From the NCBI RefSeq assembly GCF_013409205.1, contig NZ_JACCAE010000001.1, positions 3,224,001 to 3,288,000 on the forward strand: a stretch of DNA of 64,000 bases, in the 5' to 3' direction. This DNA is from Janibacter cremeus (GTDB lineage: Bacteria; Actinomycetota; Actinomycetes; Actinomycetales; Dermatophilaceae). Of this stretch, positions 56,099-64,000 are shown one piece after another. The notes beneath the pieces were generated by a model. That model ran no database searches. It was not told the origin of the DNA and saw only the letters and a list, made by a program, of their open reading frames with translations. How positions within the stretch are numbered: position 1 is the stretch's first letter; every line of letters starts with the position of its first letter. Both the position numbers and the translations under genes were made by a program.

Positions 56099-57268
56099 AT
56101 GGGTATGCAGGAGCATGAGCACGTCGTTCACGTCGTGCCGACCACGAAGGTGCCCGCCGACGTTGGTCCGTGGCAGTGGCTCGAAGCGGGGAAAGCGGCC
56201 ACGGTGGAGCGCATCAGGCAGGCCGAAGGTAGGGGCATCCTGTACCCGGCCTCGTCGTCGTTGGCCAGAGCGCTGCAACCGATCCTCAGCGTGGCCGACT
56301 CACGGGCAGGTGATCTTTTTCGGGTGCAGCTGCCCACAGGTGCCAGCCTGGACCAGCTCGTTCCAGCCATTGGGGGTGGATATCGGGGAATGGTGCGGAG
56401 CGGCGGCAGGGGTATCTCGGGTCAGGCGCGCCTATTGCCGGTGGCGAAGGCTGGGATGGTAGCGGCGAGTGCGGGGATTGCCGCCGTGGTTATTGCGGCG
56501 GAGTACATGGCGCAACAGGAACTGGTGGCCAAGCTTGACCGGATCCAAGACGGCGTCGATCGCCTGAATGAGCGAGCGGATGGCAGGGACCGCGCAGTTC
56601 TGGATGTAGCGGCGGTGACCATCGAGGAGAGCCAAGCTGCCATTGCGGGATCTGTGGCGCCACCGCGCTCGCTGGGACTGGACTCGACGGCTAGTGAACT
56701 GAGGCTGCTATTGGCTCGCGAAGAGCGATGGATCACTCAGCTCGGGCAGACGGCCGTGCTCATCGACGAGGCGCGGAAGTTGGACCGCTTGGATCCGGAT
56801 GGGGTACCGATCTCTGAGTTCGAGGAGTGGGTCGGGATGAGGGACCTGCACCAAGAGCCTGGCCGTTACGCCCAACGGATCGCCGACTACTACCGTGTTC
56901 TGGTTCTGGATAGTCAATTTGCGCTACTTGCATCGGCGGAGGCTGAGCTGTCGTCAGGGGATGCCGATATGGGTGCCTTCGAAGACTCCTTGAAGCGACG
57001 GTTGCAGACGAATGCGCGTCGGCAAGAGAGGCTCTTGGAGGTCACGGAAGCGCTCGCTCGCGAGCCGATCACGTCAACGCCGTTCCAACGGAGGCTGGCC
57101 GAGTCGCATGCCGTCGAGCGGGTGGTCACGGATGTTGCATTTGGCCTTCGTGCGGCAGCCCGGTTATCTGAGGTGGTCGATGTCCGGGGTCGTCAAGAGA
57201 TGGTTGTCGAGGTTCTCGAAGGTGGGGACATGCGGGTCGATGCCACGGGCGTCAGCGTGAAGGACTAA
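56099..57268 (+). CDS. Unknown protein with hydrophobic segment and coiled-coil-like helices
   Basis: 389-aa protein of no family I recognise. It has a predicted membrane-associating helix GMVAASAGIAAVVIAAEYMA (residues about 117-136), then Leu/Arg/Glu-rich helices (LVAKLDRIQDGVDRLNERAD) suggestive of a coiled coil, and an alpha-helical C terminus rich in Arg/Glu. The N-terminal 100 residues precede the hydrophobic segment and are soluble. Start ATG 56099. It stands alone between two IS elements; a membrane effector in a defence gene set is a possibility without direct support. Confidence 0.6.
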   Translation: MGMQEHEHVVHVVPTTKVPADVGPWQWLEAGKAATVERIRQAEGRGILYPASSSLARALQPILSVADSRAGDLFRVQLPTGASLDQLVPAIGGGYRGMVRSGGRGISGQARLLPVAKAGMVAASAGIAAVVIAAEYMAQQELVAKLDRIQDGVDRLNERADGRDRAVLDVAAVTIEESQAAIAGSVAPPRSLGLDSTASELRLLLAREERWITQLGQTAVLIDEARKLDRLDPDGVPISEFEEWVGMRDLHQEPGRYAQRIADYYRVLVLDSQFALLASAEAELSSGDADMGAFEDSLKRRLQTNARRQERLLEVTEALAREPITSTPFQRRLAESHAVERVVTDVAFGLRAAARLSEVVDVRGRQEMVVEVLEGGDMRVDATGVSVKD

Positions 57269-57860
57269 TACGGCATGGCTCGCGGCGCCCCTGACGGCGT
57301 CTCGAAATTATCAGTCGGGCGGTGGCGCAACCGCTAGCCAAGGGCAGCGTCGTCAGGGCGTTCCGCTCCAAGGGCTGATGCGGTTCACTTCCGCGCGCGA
57401 CGCATCCCAAGAAATAGTGAACCCAGCTTCTGGGACAGCCCGTCATGCCGCGCCATCAGCCAAAGTGGCTCTTCCCAGATGAGGGTGTAGGTCGGCCGGG
57501 CGCGTCGGTCCGCAGATAGACGTCGAGGTCTCCCGACGATGGAGGTTCCTACGCCATCCATCCGAAAGACCTCGACGTGACCGACGCTACCCCGCCGGCC
57601 GGCCTCGGCCGCCCTGACCTGACCGCCTTCGCGTCTCATCCCAATCGACCCTGATCGGGTCTGCTGACCCCCTCGACGAGAACGCAGCGACATCACAGCC
57701 ACCCAACCCCGACCGGCCGGGAAGCCGGGGCACGTCACATGGCCTGTGCTGCGGGCGTGTCGAGTGGGTCGTCCAGGGGCGACGCAGGAGCGTCGACGCG
57801 ACGTGCTGAGAGGTGGTTCCAACCGGGCGCTAGGACACCGGCTACAGGCATGGCGATAGG
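57269..57860. other. Gene-free region holding the ISL3 scar
   Basis: Between the 389-aa gene and the GlxA-like regulator. Apart from the ISL3 scar at 57469-57632 no gene or clear signal is visible. Confidence 0.4.
57469..57632 (+). repeat. Truncated left end of an ISL3-family element
   Basis: This segment repeats the left terminal region of the complete ISL3 element at 60034-60199 with a few differences and a small indel: the end GGCTCTTCCCAG, the inverted-repeat-rich leader and the first codons after the start up to GACCTGACCGCCTTCGC. It then breaks off. The next 15 bases (57633-57647) resemble the inverted right tip of the element (GTCTCATCCCAATCG), so it is a rearranged scar rather than a simple truncation. 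Confidence 0.85.
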
Positions 57861-58802
57861 TCAGGAACGGCGTCGCTCCCTGCGCAGGAGGGAGCGCAGA
57901 GTCTCGGCGTTCGCGTAGCCGACCCGTAGCGCGATCTCGGCGGAGGTGAGGTCCGTGGTTGCTGAGAGGTGCCGAGCTCGTTCGATGCGAAGCCGTTGGA
58001 CGAAGCCGAGCGGAGTGAGGTTGAGCGCCGCACGGACTCGTCGTTCGAGGGTGCGCCGGCTGGTGCCGAGCGACTGCGCGACGAAGGCGACGTTGAACGG
58101 TTCGTCCAGGCGGGCGCGCACGAAGCGTTCGAACTCGACGACGATCGGGTCCTCGTGCCGGAGATGTTCGTAGGCGACGAAGGCCGCCTGCGACGGACGC
58201 TCGTCGATGATGAGGAGCTTGGCGACATGTTGGGCCAGGTCGGGGCTGATCGATCGCACGAGTGAGAGCGCGAGGTCGATGTGGGCGAACGCGGCGCCGG
58301 CGGTGACGAGGTTCCCGTCCACGACGACCATGGTGTCGAGATCGAGGGCGACGGTCGGATAGCGCTTCAGGAACTCCGGCCCCAGGAACCAGCTGGTCGT
58401 CGCCCGCCGATGATGCATCCGTCCGGTCTCGGCGACGGCGAACACGCCGGTGCACGCCGCGGCGATCCGGGTGGTCGCGTCGTCGAGGCGCCCGAGCGAG
58501 GCGATGACCGAACGAGCATCTCGGCTCTGGAGGGCGTCGTTGGTAGCGGCGGCCGTGAGGGTTCCAAGCGCAGGGACGACGACCACGTCGAACTCTCCGG
58601 ACTCCGACAGCGGGTGGTCAACCGACAGGGTCATCGATGCCGTCGTGGTCACTCGCCGTTTCGGTCCGAGGATGGCGAGTTCGATCGGGTCGATCCGCGG
58701 GTCGATATCGCCGCGGGCTCCGTCGGCCACCCGCACGATGTCGATGACCGACGCGACAGCCGAACCGAAGCAGCCGTCGATCGCGATCAGTCCGATACGC
58801 AT
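57861..58802 (-). CDS. GlxA-type transcriptional regulator (DJ-1/PfpI domain plus AraC HTH)
   Basis: 313-aa regulator. The N-terminal DJ-1/PfpI-like domain (RIGLIAIDGCFGSAVAS; IAAACTGVFAVAE with the cysteine nucleophile-elbow position; TTSWFLGPEFLKRYP) is followed by an AraC-type HTH near 215-310 (FNVAFVAQSLGTSRRTLERR and LTSAEIALRVGYANAETLRS). ATG 58802 (MRIGLIAIDG) is seven bases after TATTGT (complement of 58810-58815), a leaderless-type start. Divergent from the monooxygenase gene at 58910, its likely target. Confidence 0.88.
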   Translation of the reverse strand: MRIGLIAIDGCFGSAVASVIDIVRVADGARGDIDPRIDPIELAILGPKRRVTTTASMTLSVDHPLSESGEFDVVVVPALGTLTAAATNDALQSRDARSVIASLGRLDDATTRIAAACTGVFAVAETGRMHHRRATTSWFLGPEFLKRYPTVALDLDTMVVVDGNLVTAGAAFAHIDLALSLVRSISPDLAQHVAKLLIIDERPSQAAFVAYEHLRHEDPIVVEFERFVRARLDEPFNVAFVAQSLGTSRRTLERRVRAALNLTPLGFVQRLRIERARHLSATTDLTSAEIALRVGYANAETLRSLLRRERRRS

Positions 58803-58909
58803 GGCGCGAACAATAGCAATACTGTCGTATACGCCACTCCCCATCGGCCCTCGCTCGTCATACGCTGAACTCGCCCCACGAAGAACCCCGACTTCAAGGA
58901 GAACCCCTC

Positions 58910-59221
58910 ATGTCCACACCCGCATCACTTCCGTATGCCTTCGTCGCCAAGATCGTCGCGGCCGATGGACAGCACGACGCGCTCGCCGATCTGCTCGCCG
59001 GCGCTGTCGCACTCGCCAACGAAGAAGTGGGAACGATTGTCTGGTTCGCGGCTAGAACCCACGCCGACACCTTTTGGATCTTCGATGCATTCCCCGACGA
59101 GGCCGCTCGCGACGCCCACGCCAACGGCGCCATCGTCGCAGCCCTGATGGCCAACCAGCACCTCCTCGGCGCAGCACCCGAGATCCTGGCGGCCGACGTC
59201 CTCGCGTCCAAGCTCCCGTAG
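58910..59221 (+). CDS. Antibiotic biosynthesis monooxygenase (ABM) domain protein
   Basis: 103-aa dimeric alpha/beta-barrel (ABM/quinol monooxygenase) protein: AFVAKIVAADGQHDALADLL, TIVWFAARTHADTFWIFDAF and DEAARDAHANGAIVAALM match the family pattern. Members oxidise quinols or polyketides without cofactor; several are only stress-linked. AAGGAG precedes the ATG. Controlled probably by the divergent GlxA-like regulator. Confidence 0.8.
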   Translation: MSTPASLPYAFVAKIVAADGQHDALADLLAGAVALANEEVGTIVWFAARTHADTFWIFDAFPDEAARDAHANGAIVAALMANQHLLGAAPEILAADVLASKLP

Positions 59222-60033
59222 TCCGCCAACGCACGAGACGATCGCGCCCCGCCGAGCCGTCGGACCCGACCGCCTCGACACCCGCACCACGTTGACGATC
59301 CCCGACGGGCCGATCACGAGGGGGGCCAGGCAACACCAGGCGCAAGCCTGGAGCGGCACTGGTTCACCGGTGGTCATCGAGAGAGCCAGCGCGGTTCCAT
59401 GGCAGCGCAACTGTGTCATCTTGCCCTCCGTCCCGCTAGGCGCCGTGGGCGGGTCTTGGTTGCGATCCGTTGCCGTGACGGGAGACGCGTTGCGCGTCGC
59501 AGCGATGACGGGTCGTTGGCGTTCCGGGGCGTTGCGTTCGTGCGCGTCGCCCGTGCGGCATGGAACATCTCGCTGCGCACACAACGATCGCTGCGCCGAC
59601 GCACCGTTGACACCTCGCACGTCCAGGTCGCGACACAACGCCACGCCGCGTTGCCGAGCGGAGCGAGGCCTATCGGCACACGGACAGCATGCCGGCCGCG
59701 AGCGCTCAGCCGGCGAGGGGTCCGTCGCAGAGGAGAGCGACGTCGGGCAGAGCCGTGAGGCCAGCGCATCGCGCGACCACCAGAACCGAACCGACGACCT
59801 AATCACGTCGGCTTTGCGTCTATCGCTTGATGCGCCCACTGGGCGAACGAGCCGCTGACCTGCGCAAACGCCGAGAGTGGGGGGCGCCGCCATCCGGTGG
59901 TGACCGACGACGACCGACCAGTACCGACCGTTTCACCGGAGCTTGCGGCGGCGTCGAAGCCGAGCAAGCTCCATTCTTTTAGCTCACCGCGCCCTCCTCC
60001 TAGCCGGTCCCGTCGTCGTCGAAGACGTTCCAG
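59222..60033. other. 812-bp gene-free region
   Basis: No gene supported. Open frames on both strands are Arg-rich shadows of GC-rich DNA. The segment near 59455-59530 contains many CGTTGCG/CGTTGCC repeats without regular spacing. Nothing else is recognisable. Confidence 0.4.
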
Positions 60034-61472
60034 GGGTCTTCCCAGATGACGGTGTAGGTCGGCCGGGCGCGTCGGTCCGCAGATAGACGTCGAGGTCTCC
60101 CGACGACGGAGGTTCCTACGCCATCCATCCGAAAGACCTCGACGTGTCCGACGCTACCCCGCCGGCCGGCTTCGGCCGCCCTGACCTGACCGCCTTCGCT
60201 CGACTCGACGGCCTCGGTCTGAGCGTGACCGGGCAACGACTTGAACCGGATCGTGCGGTCCTCGCGTGCCGCGTGGTGGAACCAGATCAGTGGTGCCGAC
60301 GGTGCGGCAGCGAAGGCGCTGCTCGTGACACCGTGATCCGGCGGTTGGCCCACGAGCCGCTGGGCTGGCGACCGACCGTGCTGGAAGTTGTAGTGCGCCG
60401 CTACCGCTGTGCCGACTGCGGACACGTGTGGCGCCAAGACACCAGCGCCGCGGCGGAGCCACGCGCGAAGCTCTCGCGCACCGGGCTGCGGTGGGCGCTG
60501 GAAGGGATCGTGGTCGCACACCTCACCGTCGCCCGTGTCGCCGAGGGACTCGGGGTCGCGTGGGACACCGCCAACAACGCGGTCCTGGCCGAAGGCAAGC
60601 GGCTGCTGATCAACGACCCCACGCGGTTCGAGGGCGTGAAGGTCATTGGCGTCGATGAGCACGTCTGGCGCCACACCAGGCGTGGCGACAAGTACGTCAC
60701 CGTGATCATCGACCTCACCCCGGTCCGCGATGGCGCCGGCCCAGCAAGGCTGCTGGACATGGTCGAGGGCCGGTCGAAGGCGGCGTTCAAGACCTGGCTC
60801 GCCGACCGCGACGACGCCTTCCGTGACGCGGTCGAGGTGGTCGCGATGGACGGCTTCACCGGGTTCAAGACCGCCGCTGCAGAGGAGATCCCGGACGCGG
60901 TCACGGTGATGGATCCCTTCCACGTCGTGCGCTTGGCCGGTGACGCCCTCGACAGGTGCCGGCGCCGGGTCCAACTCGCGATCCACGGGCACCGTGGGTT
61001 CAGGGACGACCCGCTCTACAAGTCGCGGCGCACGCTGCACACCGGCGCGGACCTGCTCACCGACAAGCAGAGCGACAGGCTACGCGCGCTGTTCGTTGAT
61101 GACGCTCACGTCGAGGTCGAGGCGACCTGGGGTGTCTACCAGCGCATGATCGCCGCCTATCGCCACGAGGACCGGCAACGTGGCCGCGAGCTCATGGAGA
61201 AGCTGATCACCGACCTCAGCGCCGGCGTCCCCAAGGTGCTCACCGAGCTCACCACCCTGGGCCGGACCCTGAAGAAGCGAGCCGCTGACGTGCTCGCCTA
61301 CTTCGAACGACCCGGCACCAGCAACGGGCCGACCGAGGCGCTCAACGGACGGCTCGAACACCTCCGCGGCTCCGCACTCGGGTTCCGCAACCTGACCAAC
61401 TACATCGCCCGAAGCCTGCTCGAGACCGGCGGCTTCAGACCCCAACTTCTACACCCCCGATTGGGATGAGCC
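60034..61472 (+). mobile_element. ISL3-family insertion sequence
   Basis: 1439-bp element whose imperfect terminal inverted repeats are GGGTCTTCCCAGATGACGG at 60034 and, on the other strand, GGCTCATCCCAATCGGGGG ending at 61472; both continue to GTGTAG. It carries one ISL3 transposase. Flanks CGTTCCAG and GCCAAAGT do not match, so no target duplication is visible. A truncated sibling lies at 57469. Confidence 0.85.
60144..61469 (+). CDS. ISL3 family transposase
   Basis: 441-aa transposase, apparently intact. N-terminal zinc-binding motif CRRCGSEG...YRCADCGHVW (near residues 51-96), HTH region LTVARVAEGLGVAWDTANNA (near 128-147), catalytic Asp in IGVDEHVWRHTRRGDKY (near 172), Asp in VVAMDGFTGFKTAAAE (near 234) and Glu in TSNGPTEALNGRLEHLRG (near 400). 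GTG 60144 begins the conserved start. It reaches within 3 bp of the right end of the IS. Confidence 0.93.
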   Translation: MSDATPPAGFGRPDLTAFARLDGLGLSVTGQRLEPDRAVLACRVVEPDQWCRRCGSEGAARDTVIRRLAHEPLGWRPTVLEVVVRRYRCADCGHVWRQDTSAAAEPRAKLSRTGLRWALEGIVVAHLTVARVAEGLGVAWDTANNAVLAEGKRLLINDPTRFEGVKVIGVDEHVWRHTRRGDKYVTVIIDLTPVRDGAGPARLLDMVEGRSKAAFKTWLADRDDAFRDAVEVVAMDGFTGFKTAAAEEIPDAVTVMDPFHVVRLAGDALDRCRRRVQLAIHGHRGFRDDPLYKSRRTLHTGADLLTDKQSDRLRALFVDDAHVEVEATWGVYQRMIAAYRHEDRQRGRELMEKLITDLSAGVPKVLTELTTLGRTLKKRAADVLAYFERPGTSNGPTEALNGRLEHLRGSALGFRNLTNYIARSLLETGGFRPQLLHPRLG

Positions 61473-61838
61473 GCCAAAGTCCCCATCCCCAATCATCGCC
61501 TGTGTGCCTTGGGAACCGCACGTCGGTTGACTGTGAACGCCGGAAGCTGTCTGATCCTCAAGCGGATCCTCTGAGATCCCTCACTTGGGAAATTAGTCGG
61601 CCCGACAGATCCCGCGGGCAAGATTGCCACATCTCGGAGAGTCCCGAAAAGCCCGTCGACGGGATAGCGCCCTGAGTCACGGCGGTGCGCTGGACGTCGA
61701 TGGCTCCTGTCCGAGGCTAAAAGCGCAATCTTTTCTGTGGTAAGAAGCATCTGGGGGAGGAGAGTCAGAGTACAGTGCCGGCTCCTGATCCCAATCGATC
61801 AACGCTTTCGCCGTTGCTACGGGGTCGAAAGGATTGCG
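61473..61838. other. Gap between ISL3 and STAND NTPase gene
   Basis: 366 bp with no gene. TACAGT near 61772 is a candidate -10 for the downstream gene, whose ribosome-binding site is GAAAGGA. No repeats recognised. Confidence 0.35.
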
Positions 61839-63503
61839 ATGCCACTCTCAGCCGTACCTTCGCACGATGCGCCTCTCACGTTCGTGAATCGAACTGGAGA
61901 GTCCCAAGCATTTGCCGCCGGATTGGGCGAGCACCGCAGGCGCATGGATGCCGAGGAAATTACTTGGCATCAGTTGCAAAATGTCGTCATGTTCTACGGC
62001 ATTGGTGGAGTAGGCAAGACCGAGTTGTCGCTTCAGCTTGCTGAGTGGATCGAAGGTCGTCCGAGTCCGCCGAGCTGGGGTGTTTCGCCTATTGGCGACG
62101 TCAGCGCGACCGTTAGGTGGGACCTGAACTCCTCTCACGGCCAAGCAGACCCCTTGTGGATGCTCTTGCACCTGCGGCGTGGGCTGAGGCAGGTTCGGCA
62201 GGTCTGGCCCGCCTTCGACCTGCCGTTCGTCGCATTTGCTCAGCAAGCTCGACCTGGCCAGCAGATCATCCTGAGGCATAAGAACGAAGAAGTGCTTTCA
62301 GTGCAAGATGTCTTGAGCGGCCTACTGTCCGATGCCGCAACGGCAGCCGATTTGGCGGGCGGAGGCGGTGGCGCCGCGGTGGTAACCGGGCTGGGGCACA
62401 CCCTCGTGTCGAAGGCTGTGAGTGGGAGCAGGGCGCGGGCCGCCTTCCGGGAGTTCGACGGGCTCAAATCACTGGTCGAAGACTGCGAGCGCTACTCGGG
62501 TGACGCTGAGCAGGGCGTTGAACTATGTGCGCGGATCCTCGAGATGTTGAGCGTCGCCATCGACCGGATGCCCGCAGGTGAGCGACCGCTGATCGTGGTC
62601 TTCGTCGACACGTTCGAGCGCGTTCAGGTCTCGCACGAGGCAACGGGGGAGGCCGCACTCAACAGGCTGGTGTCGGCCTCGCCATACCTTTTCTTCGTGG
62701 TTACCGGCCGCGACAGCCTGAGGTGGCACGAGGAGCAACAGATCCATCTTGTTCGCCGAGGAGCGGCCACATGGCCGGGTTTACTGCTCGATGGGACCCG
62801 CGAGCGCGAGCCCAGGCAGCATTTGGTGGGAAACCTGTCTGAGGCTGACACCCTCGATTACTTGCAACGCGCCCTCACATCCGTAGGGGCGAGCGTCGGT
62901 CCTGATGTCCCACTGGCCCTGTATGACCTGACACGCGGGTGGCCACTGCATCTCGAAGCCATCGTGGAAGTCGCACGCAATCGGGCGTCACGCGGGACCC
63001 TGACGATGGAGGACCTCGGGGGTAAGTTTCCGCAACTTGTCAACAAGCTGATGCGAGGCTTTCCTGACGATGAGCGACAAGCGTTCAACGCCGCTTGTCT
63101 GCTGCCCTACTTCGATGAACAGCTAGTGGCACACGCTGGCCAAGTGTCCGTGGGCACGGTGCGCCGGCTTGTCCAGCGATCGATCGTTCTGCCGGATGCA
63201 AGTCCCGTCTACCCACACCGGATACACGACGAGTTGCGCTCGGTCGTCCGTGAGGCTGGTAGCGATGTCAACAGCGGTTGGGTCGAGCAGGACTGGGAGA
63301 GACATGCCCGACTCGCTCTGGACGAGGCTTTCGATCGCTTCGATACGGCACTTCGTGAGGGGCAGGATCGGGCGGCTGTGCTGGCGCTGGCTTTGGCCAT
63401 CAACATCGCAATCGAGAATCGGGTTTGGGACGAACGCTTGATCGTCGGCGTTAGGCGTTCACCCACGTCCCGCGGACTGTCCGCGCTCGTCCCTGCAAGT
63501 TGA
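61839..63503 (+). pseudogene. STAND-type P-loop NTPase gene, 3' end removed by IS256 copy B
   Basis: 554 codons remain of an NB-ARC/STAND-like ATPase. P-loop FYGIGGVGKTELSLQLAEW (residues 51-69), Walker B LIVVFVDTFERV (near 250-261), and a sensor-like VVTGRDSLRW (near 288). Winged-helix-like sequences follow (HAGQVSVGTVRRLVQRSIVL near 430). The frame ends in the IS: the last Ser and TGA are IS bases (63499-63503). STAND proteins usually end in TPR/LRR sensor repeats, which are missing here. A very short N terminus (no effector domain) is notable. Among defence genes, an Avs-like role is plausible; it is likely broken. Confidence 0.75.
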
Positions 63504-64000
63504 GTCCCGCATAGTGGTGTAGCGCGGTGGCAGACTAGGTGCCCCTGAGGGCATAGGTGCGGCCACCGTGTGATCCTTCGAGTCAACCTTCTACCGAATC
63601 CTCGAACGGAGTCATCACGATGACCGCACCACACATTGTCGACCCTGCGGGCCTGCTGAGTGAAGCCCTGACCGAAGCAAGCCCGGATCTGATGCGTTCG
63701 CTGTTGCAGACGATGATCAACGCGCTGCTGTCCGCGGACGCCGACGCCGTCGTCGGCGCCGAGTACGGCCGCCCCACACCGGGCCGCTCGGCGCAGCGCA
63801 ACGGGTACCGCCACCGCGACCTGGACACCCGCGTGGGGACCGTCGACGTCGCCATCCCGAAGCTGCGCACCGGCAGCTACTTCCCCGAGTGGCTGCTCGA
63901 GCGCCGCAAGCGGGCCGAGTCGGCGATGATCACCGTCGTCGCCGACTGCTACCTCGCCGGCGTCAGCACCCGCCGCATGGACAAGCTCGTCAAGACCCTC
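63499..64000 (+). mobile_element. IS256-family insertion sequence, copy B, cut by window end
   Basis: 502 bp identical to 44351-44852 as far as I can compare, same orientation. Left flank is CCCTGCAA. Together with copy A it brackets 17.7 kb (45769-63498). The right end and its flank lie outside the window. Confidence 0.93.
63620..64000 (+). CDS. IS256 family transposase (copy B), partial
   Basis: First 127 codons of the same transposase as at 44472, including the start MTAPHIVDPAGLLSEALTEA; the catalytic part lies beyond the window. Start fixed by identity with copy A. Confidence 0.93.
   Translation, partial: MTAPHIVDPAGLLSEALTEASPDLMRSLLQTMINALLSADADAVVGAEYGRPTPGRSAQRNGYRHRDLDTRVGTVDVAIPKLRTGSYFPEWLLERRKRAESAMITVVADCYLAGVSTRRMDKLVKTL

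Noticed and set aside
55979..56462. Frame starting at 55979 that begins like a small cysteine protein
   Set aside because: It loses protein-like character after about 40 codons and then overlaps the 389-aa gene in another frame.

Overview
The window is GC-rich actinobacterial chromosome. The gene content and order (divergent tkt/ctaB, ctaA, an ABC pair, a sufR-B-D-Rieske-C-S-U-T operon, a fabG-fabI pair, and a GT4-type glycogen synthase divergent from glgC) fit a member of the Micrococcales such as an Intrasporangiaceae-like genus. This placement is an inference from gene order and protein style, not from a marker gene. It falls into two halves: a dense housekeeping half (1 to about 30.8 kb) and an accessory, IS-rich half (about 30.8 to 64 kb) that begins immediately beside a tRNA-Leu gene.

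Housekeeping half. 1-5.7 kb: transketolase (cut by the window edge), heme O synthase, heme A synthase and a two-gene ABC exporter. 5.8-12.4 kb: a complete SUF iron-sulfur cluster operon led by its own [Fe-S] repressor SufR, with nearly every gene overlapping the next. 12.4-14.7 kb: an actinobacterial Vms1-like release factor (ribosome rescue) and an ABC-F ATPase. 14.7-17.8 kb: a reductive sulfur-assimilation cluster (siroheme sulfite reductase, APS/PAPS reductase CysH, sirohydrochlorin chelatase) behind a striking array of inverted pentamers; it consumes the Fe-S clusters that the SUF operon makes. 17.9-30.6 kb: an ABC exporter, SURF1 (cytochrome oxidase assembly, matching ctaA/ctaB), small conserved proteins, fatty acid synthesis (fabG, fabI), serB, glgC/glgA, an orphan ABC ATPase, two TauE/SafE permeases, a SpoU methyltransferase and a YbhB-like protein. 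Many of these genes have a TANNNT -10 box only 6-8 bp before the start codon, so leaderless transcription appears common.

Accessory half. tRNA-Leu(GAG) is followed by a repeat-rich hairpin, then a two-gene recombination module (a DDE transposase overlapping a 712-aa protein with a degenerate tyrosine-recombinase-like C terminus). Next come a complete type I restriction-modification operon (hsdM-hsdS-hsdR), an 844-aa protein with a zinc-ribbon, a candidate PD-(D/E)XK nuclease and an HTH, a duplicated gene of unknown function (one copy cut by an IS256-family element), a small membrane zinc-ribbon protein, and an OLD-like ATPase/TOPRIM protein. A LysR-controlled cassette (citrate-type transporter plus split AtuA) follows, then a frameshifted IS256 relative with a perfect 8-bp target duplication, an unknown 389-aa membrane-associated protein, a GlxA-type regulator with a monooxygenase, an ISL3-family element with a truncated sibling, and a STAND-type NTPase cut by a second, identical copy of the first IS256 element. 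The concentration of RM, nuclease, OLD and STAND genes marks this half as a candidate defence island assembled by repeated insertion at and beyond the tRNA-Leu locus.
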